Source of the DNA: Streptomyces sp. NBC_00554
Lineage (GTDB): Bacteria > Actinomycetota > Actinomycetes > Streptomycetales > Streptomycetaceae
Assembly (NCBI RefSeq): GCF_041431135.1
Contig: NZ_CP107799.1
Coordinates: forward strand, 8,820,501-8,884,500
Reading direction: 5' to 3'
Length of the DNA: 64,000 bases
Shown here: in pieces, positions 23,890-32,544 of the stretch
How the letters are laid out: every line of letters starts with the position of its first letter
How positions within the stretch are numbered: position 1 is the first letter of the stretch
The notes under the pieces: generated by a model
Database searches by the model: none
Seen by the model: only the letters and a program-made list of their open reading frames with translations
What the model was told of the DNA's origin: nothing
Made by a program: the position numbers and the translations under genes

Positions 23890-24936
23890 TCATCCCGTCG
23901 GTTCACCGTGCAGCCGTACCGTGCCGAGGATCTTCTGCACGGTCGCGTCGGAGACCTCCTCGGACACGCCCTTGGCTCCGTAGAAGGTCCAGGACACGAA
24001 GTCGTCCGCCGAGTTCTTGAAGGCGAAGGTGGTCGCCTTGCCGTCGGAGTCGCACTTGTCCTTCTTGGGGACGCCGGACGAGTACGTCGTCACGAGGCTG
24101 CCCTTGATGCCCGAAGCCGTCGTGTAGGCCTTCGGCTCGCCGATCGTGAGCAGCTTCTTCGAAGCGTCCTTCTGGTCCGTGTAGCCGCCGAAGACCCACC
24201 AGGCCGAGTCGTTGCGCGCGACGTCGTCGGTGTTCTTGGCGCCGCTCTGCCCCTTGGTGCCCACGGCTGCCAGCGCCGAGTCCTCCTCGTAGCCGTCCTT
24301 GTCGGCGTCGGAGGTGCACCACTTCTCCTGGAGGAAGGCGGGAGCGGACATGCCGATCAGTACGGAACCGTCGCCCTTCGCGTCGTCCTCGAAGCCGATG
24401 AACGTACCGGGAGTCTGGACCTCCCACTCGGCCGGAACGTCGAACGCCGTGCCCCACTTGGGGTTGACCACGACCTTCCAGCCCGCGATCGTCGCCTTCT
24501 CCTCGTCGCCGCCGCGCGGGTTGTCGTCACCGCCGCTCGCGCTCGGCGACGTGGAGGCGGACGCCGTGGTGGTGGGGGACTTGGACGGGTCGCCACCGGC
24601 GTTGTCCTCCTTGTCGCCGCCGAGGACGAGGAAGCCGGTGACACCTGCGGCGATCACCACAGCGGACGCCGCGACTATCGCCGTGATCTTGGTTTTGTTC
24701 CCTCCACCGCCCCCGGCACCCGAACCGCCGGGCGCTTGCGGCGCCCCGAGAGGCTCCGATGGAACCCCCCACTGAGGCTGCCCCGGCTGCTGTCCGTACG
24801 GGTTGGGCTGCGGATACCCCGTCTGCTGGTATCCGGGCTGTTGGTACGGATTCGGCTGCTGGTACCCCGGCTGCTGGTACGGGTTCTGGTCCTGCGGGTT
24901 CTGCTCGCCCCCGGGCGGCTGCTGTCCTGGCCACAT
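23890..24936 (-). CDS. membrane-anchored protein with Tyr/Gln-rich N-terminus, paralogue A
   Basis: 348 residues. The cytoplasmic N-terminus (1-75) is a low-complexity repeat of QPGYQQPNPYQQ type, followed by one membrane helix (about 83-106, ITAIVAASAVVIAAGVTGFLVLGG), a Thr/Ser linker and an external domain of about 210 residues (GWKVVVNPKWGTAFDVPAEW ... TVQKILGTVRLHG). Two cysteines (WCTSDAD, DKCDSD) may pair outside the cell. It has no signal cleavage site or lipobox. The next gene upstream is a clear paralogue in the same orientation, so the pair arose by tandem duplication. No function can be assigned. Confidence 0.82.
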   Translation of the reverse strand: MWPGQQPPGGEQNPQDQNPYQQPGYQQPNPYQQPGYQQTGYPQPNPYGQQPGQPQWGVPSEPLGAPQAPGGSGAGGGGGNKTKITAIVAASAVVIAAGVTGFLVLGGDKEDNAGGDPSKSPTTTASASTSPSASGGDDNPRGGDEEKATIAGWKVVVNPKWGTAFDVPAEWEVQTPGTFIGFEDDAKGDGSVLIGMSAPAFLQEKWCTSDADKDGYEEDSALAAVGTKGQSGAKNTDDVARNDSAWWVFGGYTDQKDASKKLLTIGEPKAYTTASGIKGSLVTTYSSGVPKKDKCDSDGKATTFAFKNSADDFVSWTFYGAKGVSEEVSDATVQKILGTVRLHGEPTG

Positions 24937-25002
24937 GGGCCCTCACCTTAGTGCCGCCTGTGACTCGTTTCGGTCACTGTGTCTCGTCAGCCATGTACCG
25001 GA

Positions 25003-25995
25003 TCAGGAGTCCGACGGGGCGTCATGGAGACGTACGGTGGCGAGAATTCTCCGTACCGTCGCGTCCGGCACCTCGGCGGACACCCCCTTGGCTCCGAAGA
25101 ACTCCCACGACACGATGTCGCCGGAGGGGGCCAGGAAGGAGAACACGGCGGCCTTCCCGTCCGTGGCACACTTTTTCGATTTCTTCACACCCGCCGACGA
25201 GGCGGTGGCCAGACTGCCCGCGATACCGGACTTCGTCGTGTACGACTCCACCGCACCGGCAGTGACCAGCTTCTTGTCGGGCTGGGTGTAGGCGCCGTAG
25301 ACCCACGTCGCCGCGTCGTCGCGGGCGGCCTCCGCGGGGCTCTTCGCCCCGTTGTTGCCCTTGGTGCCGACGGCCGCGAGCGCCGAGTAGTCCTCGTGTC
25401 CGTCCTTGTTCTCGTCGGAGGCGCACCACTGCTCCTTCAGGATGGCGGGGGCCGCGACACCGATGAGGGGCTTCTCCTCGGGGTCGTCGTCCTCCGCGAC
25501 GTAGGTGACCCAACTGGTCGACTTCAGCGCCCACTCCGGGGGAACGTCGAACGCGATGCCGCGCTCGGGGTTCACCACGGTCTTCCACCCGGCGACGGTC
25601 GGCTTCTCGTCGTCGGTGCCGCGTGGATCACTCGCCGGACTCGACTGCTGGGACGGGGAGTTGGTCAGTTGGGGAGCGGCTTCGTCGTCCTTGCCGCCGC
25701 CGCCGAGTACGGCGAATCCGGTCACCCCGGACGCGACTACGACGGCTGCGGCCGCAACGATCGCGATGACCTTCGTCCGCCCGCCGTTGTCCTCCGGTGG
25801 GGGTGGGACCGGAGCGGTCGCGGGGACCGTCGGGGCGTTCCAGGGGCCCGGGGGCTGTTGGTACGGGTTGGGCTGCCCGTATCCGGGTTGGTGATACCCC
25901 GGCTGCTGATACGGATTCGGCTGCTCGCCGTGCTCGGGACTCCGCTGATTGTGCGGACCCCGCCCGCCCCCTGGCGGCTGTTCTTCTGGCCACAT
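25003..25995 (-). CDS. membrane-anchored protein with Tyr/Gln-rich N-terminus, paralogue B
   Basis: 330 residues from ATG 25995 (an upstream in-frame ATG at 26019 is less likely, since homology to paralogue A starts at MWPEEQPPGG). Same plan: low-complexity cytoplasmic tail, membrane helix (KVIAIVAAAAVVVASGVTGF), linker, external domain with matching blocks GWKTVVNPERGIAFDVPPEW, EQWCASDENKDGHE, SALAAVGTKG and TVRRILATVRLH. The two external domains look roughly half identical by eye. The genes are 66 bases apart and may share one mRNA. Confidence 0.82.
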   Translation of the reverse strand: MWPEEQPPGGGRGPHNQRSPEHGEQPNPYQQPGYHQPGYGQPNPYQQPPGPWNAPTVPATAPVPPPPEDNGGRTKVIAIVAAAAVVVASGVTGFAVLGGGGKDDEAAPQLTNSPSQQSSPASDPRGTDDEKPTVAGWKTVVNPERGIAFDVPPEWALKSTSWVTYVAEDDDPEEKPLIGVAAPAILKEQWCASDENKDGHEDYSALAAVGTKGNNGAKSPAEAARDDAATWVYGAYTQPDKKLVTAGAVESYTTKSGIAGSLATASSAGVKKSKKCATDGKAAVFSFLAPSGDIVSWEFFGAKGVSAEVPDATVRRILATVRLHDAPSDS

Positions 25996-26066
25996 GCGGC
26001 GCAACGATACGGCGATCATCGACCGGTACTGGTCAAGAATTGCTACTCGTGGGTAACATGCTGGTT

Positions 26067-26519
26067 ATGAGCGCAGACCAGATGTCGATCGGCGAGATGC
26101 TCGCCGCCACCGTGCCGATGGCCCGGACGCTGAACCTCGAGTTCGTGGAGACCACGCCGGAGAAGGCCGTGGTGGCCCTTCCGGACCAGGGCGATTACCA
26201 CAACCATGTCGGCGGGCCGCACGCCGGAGCGATGTTCACGCTGGGGGAGTCGGCGAGCGGGGCGATCGTCCTCGCCGCGTTCGGGGAGCAGCTGTCGCGC
26301 GCCGTGCCGCTCGCCGTCAGCGCCGAAATCGCGTACAAGAAGCTCGCGATGGGACCCGTCACGGCCACCGCGACGCTCGGCCGCCCCGCCGTCGACGTCA
26401 TCGCCGAACTCGACGCCGGCCAGCGTCCCGAGTTCCCCGTCGCCATCGCCATCCGGCGCGGTGACGGAGCGGTGACCGGCGAGATGACCGTCGTCTGGAC
26501 GCTGCGCCCGAACAGCTGA
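26067..26519 (+). CDS. PaaI/DUF4442-type hot-dog thioesterase
   Basis: 150 residues. The hot-dog fold motif HNHVGGPHAGAMFTLGESASG holds the usual substrate-pocket His/Asn-Gly-Gly and the Glu of the central helix. Such enzymes hydrolyse acyl-CoA thioesters. Start ATG 26067 lies seven bases after TAACAT (26054-26059), suggesting a leaderless mRNA; ATG 26058 is inside that hexamer. A strong hairpin follows the gene. Confidence 0.85.
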   Translation: MSADQMSIGEMLAATVPMARTLNLEFVETTPEKAVVALPDQGDYHNHVGGPHAGAMFTLGESASGAIVLAAFGEQLSRAVPLAVSAEIAYKKLAMGPVTATATLGRPAVDVIAELDAGQRPEFPVAIAIRRGDGAVTGEMTVVWTLRPNS

Positions 26520-26535
26520 GCCGAGCGTCATGCGT

Positions 26536-26581
26536 GGAGCCCTGGCCAGGGAGTACGGCAGTACTGCCTGGCCAGGGCTCC
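26536..26581 (+). terminator. long perfect hairpin after the thioesterase gene
   Basis: GGAGCCCTGGCCAGG (26536-26550) pairs with 26567-26581 over 15 bp, and inside the loop AGTAC-GGCA-GTACT adds five more pairs, so almost the whole 46 bases fold. Symmetric, so able to stop transcription from either side. Confidence 0.85.
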
Positions 26582-26892
26582 GGTAGTGCGGGGGTTGCAC
26601 CGGTCACTTCGCCGTCCCGCACGCGGGTCCTGTTGGGTTACGCCCTCGACAGCCGCACGAACCAGCGTGGTGACGGCTGAGGTCGCGTCTCGCCGTCGTA
26701 CGGGGCCGCGTCGAGTACACGCGTACGACGGACACCGGCACTTCGTTCGCGCCGGTCACCGAGGCCACTGGGGCAACCCCTGAGCCGTACTCCGCACGAG
26801 CCCGCCGGCGTCGCCGCGAGGCCACGGGCGGCCCACCGTCCGCCCGTCCCGTTCGCTTCTTGTCGCGCCGCCCGGCTTTTCTGTTCACTTCA
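26582..26892. other. intergenic stretch, nothing recognised
   Basis: About 310 bases between the thioesterase hairpin and the promoter of the glycosidase operon. An antisense frame is open but rich in Arg with no domain or ribosome site, so I treat it as chance. Some direct CGTACGACG-type repeats occur but show no clear plan. Confidence 0.4.
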
Positions 26893-26921
26893 TTGACACG
26901 AGTCACCTCCGGTCATAGTTT
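26893..26921 (+). promoter_or_regulatory. housekeeping-type promoter of the GH3 operon
   Basis: TTGACA (26893-26898), 17 bases, TAGTTT (26916-26921), a near-consensus HrdB promoter in an unusually A/T-rich patch. It would give a 5' leader of about 135 bases before the GH3 start. Confidence 0.6.
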
Positions 26922-27061
26922 TCGCGCCGTACCCGTGGTGCCTGACGGCGTGTCAAGTCGGCTCTGGCGCATAGTGCGTTCAAGGGCTGAACGCGAGCGC
27001 CGTTGGCACGTGTACATGCGGTCCACAACGACGTGCCCGCGCACCGAAGGAGTGACGGCTC

Positions 27062-29518
27062 ATGTCCCACACCTTTTCCCGGCGATCGGCCCTGCGGCTG
27101 CTGGGCGGCGCCATCGCGGTCGCCGCGGCGGCCACTACCGGTTCCGCCCCGCTCGCCCATGCGGAGAGCAGATCCGGCGCCGGCCCTCGCGTAGAGGGTT
27201 TGATCAGCAAACTCACACTTGACGAGAAGATCTCCCTGCTGCACGGAGCCACCGACCCCGCCTCCCTCGGCCAGGCCGGATACGTGCCCGGAGTCCCCCG
27301 CCTCGGCATCCCCCCGCTCCGCCTCGCCGACGGCCCTGCCGGTGTCCGAGTCACCCTGCACGCGACAGCCCTGCCCGCCCCCGTCCTGCTCGCCTCCGCG
27401 TTCGATCCCTCGCTCGCCCGCCGCTACGGCCAGGTCATCGGGCGCGAGGGCCGCGCCCTCGGCCAGGACGTGCTGCTCTCCCCGATGGTCAACCTCATCC
27501 GCACCCCGTACGCGGGCCGCAACTTCGAGACGTTCAGCGAGGACCCGCTGCTCTCCGGCGACCTGGTCGCGGCCGAGATCCGCGGCATCCAGGGCGAGGG
27601 ACTCATCGCCACCGTCAAGCACTTCGCGCTGAACAACCAGGAGAAGGACCGCATGTCCGTCGACGTGCGGGTCGACGAGCAGACCATGCACGAGGTCGAA
27701 CTGCGCGGCTTCGAGGCGGCCATCGGGGCCCGCTCGGGCGCGGTGATGGGCGCGTACAACAAGGTCAACGGCACCTTCGCCTGCGAGAACAAGGCGCTGC
27801 TCACCGACGTCCTGCGCGACCGGTGGGGCTTCGAGGGCTGGGTGATGACCGACTGGTTCGCCGCCCACAGCACCGCGGCAGCGATCACCGCGGGCCTCGA
27901 CATGGAGATGCCGGACGGCACCTACTTCGGGGACGCGTTGAAGAAGGCCGTGCAGAACGGCGGCGTCTCCGAGACCTACGTGGACCGGGCCGTACGCCGC
28001 GTCCTCGCGGTGATGGACCGCTTCGGGCTGCTCGACGGCAGCGTCCCGCCCCGCCCCGGCCGTGACCCGGAAGCGGGCGCGGCGGTCGCCCTGGAGGTCG
28101 CCAAGGCGGGAGCGACACTCCTGCGCAACGAGCGCCGGACCCTCCCGCTGACCGGCGGCAGCATCGCGGTGATCGGCCCCACCGGCTCCCTCCCGTTCGT
28201 CAGCGGCGGCGGCAGCGCCCATGTCGTCCCCGACCGCGCCGACAGTCCCCTCGACGCCATCAAGTCCCGCGCGGGACGCGGCGCGAAGGTGTCGTACGCG
28301 CTCGGCGAGGACCTCTTCGGCAAGGCGATTCCCGGTGGCGCGCTCACCGCGGGCGTCGACACCGAGGCGCAGGGCGTCGCCGCCGGGCAGACCTGGACGT
28401 ACGACGGGACGCTCACGGTCGCGGACGCGGACGAGTGGACCTTCGTCATCCACTACTCGGGCGAGCGGCCCAAGGTGTTCGTCGACGGCGAGGACCTCTT
28501 CCCCGTCGCGCCCGGGTACGGCGAGTTCTTCCAGGGCGGACTCGTCACCGCCGCCCCCGACGGCCTGTCCGTGCGCCGCAAGACGCTGAACCTGGCCAAG
28601 GGCGCGCACAAGATCGAGATCACCGCGAAGGGCGGGACCGGCGGGCAGCTCTTCCGGCTGCGGCGCAGCACCGGCGCGACCCGCGCGCAGGACGTCGCCG
28701 AGGCGGTCCGAGCCGCGCGCGCCGCGCACAGCGTCGTCCTCTTCGCCTACGAGGACGCCACGGAGGGCCAGGACCGTACGACCCTCGCGCTCCCGGGCCA
28801 CCAGTCCGAGCTGATCGAGGCGGTGACGGCGGTGAACCCCCGTACGACCGTCGTCCTCAACACCTCCTCCTCGACCTCCATGCCCTGGCTGCGGCGTACG
28901 GCCGCCGTGCTCCAGATGTACTACCCGGGCCAGGAGGGCGCGGCCGCCACCGCCGCCGTCCTGTTCGGCGACTGCGATCCCGGCGGACGCCTCACCCAGT
29001 CCTTCGCGGTGGACGACGACCACCACCCGGTCGCCGGCGACCCGCGCCGCTATCCGGGCGTCGACGGCACGGAGGAGTACTCGGAGGGCATCCACGCCGG
29101 CTACCGCTGGTACGACGCCGAGGGTGTGCGCCCGCTGTTCCCCTTCGGGCACGGACTGTCGTACACCTCCTTCGCATACGACGACCTGCGCGTACGCCGG
29201 TCCCGTCGCGGCCTCGAAGCGAGCTTCACCGTGCGCAACACCGGGCGGCGCGAGGGCGTCGGGGTCCCGCAGGTCTACGTCGGCCCGTCTTCGGATCTGC
29301 AACTCGACCAGGCGGTGCGGGTGTTGGGCGGATACCAGCGGCTCACGCTGCGGGCGGGGGAGCGGCGCCGGGTCACCGTGGTCGTCGAGCGGCGCACGCT
29401 CTCCTCCTGGGACACGAAGCGGCACGACTGGGTGCTCGGCACCGGGCGCCGCACCCTGTGGGTGGGGGCGTCGTCGCGGGATCTGCGGCTGCGGACGACC
29501 GCTGAGGTGAGTGCGTGA
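27062..29518 (+). CDS. secreted glycoside hydrolase family 3 beta-glucosidase with PA14 domain
   Basis: 818 residues. A twin-arginine signal (SRRSALRLL at 6-14, hydrophobic run, AHA cleavage) sends the folded enzyme outside. Order: GH3 barrel (about 45-330) with the catalytic nucleophile Asp264 in GWVMTDWF and the KHFALNNQE motif; GH3 C-terminal domain; a PA14 insertion (about 440-540, WTFVIHYSGERPKVFVDG); rest of the C-terminal domain (TLALPGHQSELI, YYPGQEGAAA); fibronectin-like end domain. This is the plan of DesR/BglX-type beta-glucosidases. AAGGAG lies 10 bases before ATG 27062. Overlaps the next gene, so an esterase acts with it. Confidence 0.94.
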   Translation: MSHTFSRRSALRLLGGAIAVAAAATTGSAPLAHAESRSGAGPRVEGLISKLTLDEKISLLHGATDPASLGQAGYVPGVPRLGIPPLRLADGPAGVRVTLHATALPAPVLLASAFDPSLARRYGQVIGREGRALGQDVLLSPMVNLIRTPYAGRNFETFSEDPLLSGDLVAAEIRGIQGEGLIATVKHFALNNQEKDRMSVDVRVDEQTMHEVELRGFEAAIGARSGAVMGAYNKVNGTFACENKALLTDVLRDRWGFEGWVMTDWFAAHSTAAAITAGLDMEMPDGTYFGDALKKAVQNGGVSETYVDRAVRRVLAVMDRFGLLDGSVPPRPGRDPEAGAAVALEVAKAGATLLRNERRTLPLTGGSIAVIGPTGSLPFVSGGGSAHVVPDRADSPLDAIKSRAGRGAKVSYALGEDLFGKAIPGGALTAGVDTEAQGVAAGQTWTYDGTLTVADADEWTFVIHYSGERPKVFVDGEDLFPVAPGYGEFFQGGLVTAAPDGLSVRRKTLNLAKGAHKIEITAKGGTGGQLFRLRRSTGATRAQDVAEAVRAARAAHSVVLFAYEDATEGQDRTTLALPGHQSELIEAVTAVNPRTTVVLNTSSSTSMPWLRRTAAVLQMYYPGQEGAAATAAVLFGDCDPGGRLTQSFAVDDDHHPVAGDPRRYPGVDGTEEYSEGIHAGYRWYDAEGVRPLFPFGHGLSYTSFAYDDLRVRRSRRGLEASFTVRNTGRREGVGVPQVYVGPSSDLQLDQAVRVLGGYQRLTLRAGERRRVTVVVERRTLSSWDTKRHDWVLGTGRRTLWVGASSRDLRLRTTAEVSA

Positions 29519-31086
29519 TGCGTCGACTGCTCGTCGGGCTCACCGCCCTCGCGGCCGTTCTCGCCGTCTCGGCGCCCGCCCAGGCCGGGGGCAGGCCGCA
29601 CGCTCTCGTGCGAACGGACGCGGGCTGGGTCCGTGGCGAAACCACCGCCGAGGGGCGGCAGTTCCTCGGAATTCCGTACGCGCAGCCGCCCGTCGGGGGC
29701 CTCCGCTGGAAGAACCCGAAGCCCGTTGAACCGTGGAAAGGTGTGCGTACCGCACGGGACTTCGGCAACCGGTGTGTCCAGACGGCGAGTTGGGACCCCG
29801 GCTACGAACAGCCCAGCCACACCGAGGACTGCCTCGACCTCAATGTGTACGTCCCCGAAGGCGCCGGACGGCGTCCGGTGATGGTCTGGCTGCACGGCGG
29901 CGGGCTCACCGCGGGCGCCGGTGAGGACATCGTGCCCGACACCTTCGCCCGGCAGACCGGCGCGGTCGTCGTCACCGTCAACTACCGCCTCGGCGCGATG
30001 GGTTTCCTCGCCACGGCAGGACTCGACGGCGAGGCGCGCGACGGGGTCTCCGGCAACTTCGGCATGCTCGACCAGCAGGCCGCGCTGCGCTGGGTTCGCT
30101 CCAACATCGGCCGCTTCGGGGGTGATCCGGGCCGCGTCACCATCGCGGGCGAGTCGGCCGGCGGCCGCTCTGTCTGTACGCAGATGGCCTCGCCGACCTC
30201 AAAGGACCTGTACCGCGCGGGAATTGTCGAGAGCGGCGCCTACGCGAACTGCGCGGCGCGCACCCACGGGCCGGCGGTCGAATCCGGGGCGGCCTTCGCG
30301 AAGAAGGTGGGCTGCGCCGATCTCTCGCTCGCGTGTCTGCGCGGCAAGTCCTCCGCCGAGATCCTCGCGGCGCAGGCCGGCTTCGACTGGGGTCCCGTGG
30401 TCGGCGGCGACTTCCTGCCCGTGCAGCCCTTCGAGGCGTACGCGAAAGGCGCGGCCTCCGGGGTTCCCGTACTGAACGGGGCGAACAAGGACGAGGGCCG
30501 GATGTTCGCCTTCGCCCAGTTCGACGCGGGCGGGACGCCTCTCACGGCCGAGCGGTATCCGGCCGTGGTGACGGACGCCTGGGGCGCTGACCTGGGTGAA
30601 CGGGTGATCCAGCGCTACCCGCTCGCCGGCTACCCCTCTCCGACCATCGCCTACGGCACCGCCTTCGGCGACTACCTGATGGCGTGCCCTGCGCTCCGGC
30701 TGAACGGCGCCCTCGCGACCCGCGGCCCGGTCTACTCGTACGAGTTCGCCGACCGCACCTCCCCGCCCTTCGCCTCCCTGCGCGAGCTGGACACGGACTT
30801 CGACTTCGGGGCGACGCATGTCAACGAGGTGCAGTACCTCTTCAAGCACTTCGGGCTCGAGACGCCGCTGAACGCCGAGCAGCGGGTGCTGTCGCGGCAG
30901 ATGGTGCAGTACTGGGGGTCCTTCATCCGCGGAGGCGTGCCGCGTGCGGACGGACAGCCCGCGATGCCCGACCGCTCCGAGCTGGTGCTCTCGCTGCGGA
31001 CCGCGTCCGGGGGCGGGAACTCCCTGAGCGCGACCGTCCATCAGGAACACCAGTGCGACCTGTGGGACGCGGCCGTACTCCGCTGA
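29518..31086 (+). CDS. secreted type-B carboxylesterase
   Basis: 522 residues. Sec signal peptide (MRRLLVGLTALAAVLAVSAPAQA). Alpha/beta hydrolase of the carboxylesterase type B family: oxyanion hole HGGG (WLHGGGLTAG), nucleophile Ser213 in GESAGG, a conserved EDCLDLNVYVP block, acid residue near NKDEGRM and His in THVNEVQYLF. Starts at ATG 29518 (or GTG 29515), overlapping the GH3 stop. Export together with a beta-glucosidase suggests joint removal of ester groups and sugars from plant or microbial glycosides. Confidence 0.92.
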   Translation: MRRLLVGLTALAAVLAVSAPAQAGGRPHALVRTDAGWVRGETTAEGRQFLGIPYAQPPVGGLRWKNPKPVEPWKGVRTARDFGNRCVQTASWDPGYEQPSHTEDCLDLNVYVPEGAGRRPVMVWLHGGGLTAGAGEDIVPDTFARQTGAVVVTVNYRLGAMGFLATAGLDGEARDGVSGNFGMLDQQAALRWVRSNIGRFGGDPGRVTIAGESAGGRSVCTQMASPTSKDLYRAGIVESGAYANCAARTHGPAVESGAAFAKKVGCADLSLACLRGKSSAEILAAQAGFDWGPVVGGDFLPVQPFEAYAKGAASGVPVLNGANKDEGRMFAFAQFDAGGTPLTAERYPAVVTDAWGADLGERVIQRYPLAGYPSPTIAYGTAFGDYLMACPALRLNGALATRGPVYSYEFADRTSPPFASLRELDTDFDFGATHVNEVQYLFKHFGLETPLNAEQRVLSRQMVQYWGSFIRGGVPRADGQPAMPDRSELVLSLRTASGGGNSLSATVHQEHQCDLWDAAVLR

Positions 31087-31100
31087 CGGGTAGGCTTCCC

Positions 31101-31132
31101 GGCGTGCGCGCGGCTCGCTTCGCGCGCACGCC
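31101..31132 (+). terminator. 12-bp hairpin between esterase and DedA genes
   Basis: GGCGTGCGCGCG and its exact complement around an 8-base loop. It follows the esterase stop by 14 bases, so it can terminate that operon. It also starts exactly where a transcript from the TAGGCT hexamer at 31091-31096 would begin, so it may instead form the 5' end of the DedA mRNA. Confidence 0.7.
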
Positions 31133-31166
31133 GGGAATGCAGGTACGCGAACGGGAGGATCCGGCG

Positions 31167-31838
31167 TTGCACGTCCAGGAATGGCTCGAGACGGTGCCCG
31201 CGGTCGCCATCTACGCACTGGTGGGGCTGGTCATCGGCCTGGAGAGCCTGGGCATCCCGTTGCCAGGCGAGATCATCCTGGTCTCCGCGGCGCTGCTCTC
31301 CTCGCAGCACGGCGGGATCAACCCGGTCATCCTCGGTGCGTGCGCCACCGTGGGCGCGATCGTCGGTGACTCCATCGGCTACGCCATCGGCCGCAAGGGC
31401 GGACGACCACTGCTCGCCTGGCTGGGCGCCAAGTTCCCCAAGCATTTCGGTGAGGCGCACATCGCGACGGCCGAGCGGTCCTTCGAGAAGTGGGGCATGT
31501 GGGCCGTCTTCTTCGGCCGCTTCGTCGCCCTGCTGCGGATCTTCGCGGGCCCGCTCGCGGGCGTGCTGAAGATGCCGTACTGGAAGTTCCTGATCGCCAA
31601 CGTCCTCGGCGGGATCATCTGGGCCGGCGGCACCACCGCGGTCATCTACTACGTGGGCGTGGTCGCCGAGGACTGGCTCAAGCGCTTCTCGTACCTCGGT
31701 CTGGTCGCCGCGGTGCTCATCGGGCTCGCCTCGATGCTGGTCGTGCGCCGCAAGGCGAAGAAGGCGGCGGCCCAGCACGAGGCGGCCGAACGCGAGGCGG
31801 CCGAGCCGGGCGCCGTCCCGGCACCCGCCGCCGACTGA
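31167..31838 (+). CDS. DedA family membrane protein
   Basis: 223 residues from TTG 31167, chosen for GGGAGG at 31153-31158 and the usual family start HVQEWLE. In-frame ATG 31137 and GTG 31104 are alternatives. DedA hallmarks: ESLGIPLPGEIILVSAALL, GDSIGYAIGRKGG and the FGRFVALLRIFAGPLAG amphipathic motif with conserved Arg residues. DedA proteins recycle undecaprenyl phosphate across the membrane and affect drug and pH tolerance. The charged C-terminus is Ala/Glu-rich. Confidence 0.9.
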   Translation: MHVQEWLETVPAVAIYALVGLVIGLESLGIPLPGEIILVSAALLSSQHGGINPVILGACATVGAIVGDSIGYAIGRKGGRPLLAWLGAKFPKHFGEAHIATAERSFEKWGMWAVFFGRFVALLRIFAGPLAGVLKMPYWKFLIANVLGGIIWAGGTTAVIYYVGVVAEDWLKRFSYLGLVAAVLIGLASMLVVRRKAKKAAAQHEAAEREAAEPGAVPAPAAD

Positions 31839-31862
31839 TTCGAACCGGACCAGACCAGCAGA

Positions 31863-31886
31863 CCGGCCCGGTTCACGCCGGGCCGG
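31863..31886. terminator. bidirectional terminator between dedA and gamma-carbonic anhydrase genes
   Basis: CCGGCCCGG-6-CCGGGCCGG, a perfect 9-bp stem, in the 54-base gap between two convergent genes. Confidence 0.8.
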
Positions 31887-31892
31887 ACCCGG

Positions 31893-32426
31893 TCACTTCT
31901 CCTCGTGCACCGCGCGGTGCGTCTTCGCCCGCTCCACGTACCAGGCGCCGTTCAGCGAGATGCCCTCGCGCTCCTCGTCGGTCAGCTCCCGCTTGACCTT
32001 GGCGGGTACACCCGCGACCAGCGAGCCAGGGGGCACCCGCATGCCCTGCGGCACCAGCGCCTGCGCGGCCACCAGTGAACCGGCGCCGATCACCGCGCCG
32101 TTGAGGACCGTCGCGCCCATCCCGATCAGGCAGTCGTCCTCGACGGTGGCGCCGTGGATCACGGCGTTGTGCCCGACGGAAACGCGCTCGCCGACCGTGA
32201 GGGGGAAGCCCGGGTCGACGTGGAGCGTGCAGTTGTCCTGGATGTTGCTGTCGGCGCCGACGACGATCGGACCACCGTCGGCGCGCAGCACCGCGCCGTA
32301 CCAGACGCTTGACCCCGCGTGCAGGGTCACCTCGCCGATCACCACGGACATCGGGGCCACGAAGGCATCCTGGTCCACCTTCGGATCCTTGCCGCCGATC
32401 CCCGCGATCAGCGCCTGCTGCGTCAT
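31893..32426 (-). CDS. gamma-class carbonic anhydrase family protein
   Basis: 177 residues of left-handed beta-helix hexapeptide repeats. Metal-binding histidines are at the expected places: CTLHVDPG and VGHNAVIHG (three His in all). YrdA/PaaY-like proteins of this family bind zinc; some hydrate CO2, others have unknown reactions. ATG 32426 has a strong GAGGAGGAG upstream. Divergent from another beta-helix protein. Confidence 0.9.
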   Translation of the reverse strand: MTQQALIAGIGGKDPKVDQDAFVAPMSVVIGEVTLHAGSSVWYGAVLRADGGPIVVGADSNIQDNCTLHVDPGFPLTVGERVSVGHNAVIHGATVEDDCLIGMGATVLNGAVIGAGSLVAAQALVPQGMRVPPGSLVAGVPAKVKRELTDEEREGISLNGAWYVERAKTHRAVHEEK

Positions 32427-32544
32427 CACCGTCTCCTCCTCGTCGGTACTCCGGCACCGTATGCCATCGGTGCCGGGCCGGGTGGGGCGAAGATCACAGC
32501 CGTACGACCTCATCGGCGCACGAGGTGCTGAGTACCGTGAGCGG

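Noticed and set aside
26604-26906. 100-residue minus-strand frame before the GH3 gene
   Set aside because: Arg-rich composition, no ribosome site and overlap with the likely promoter of the GH3 operon.
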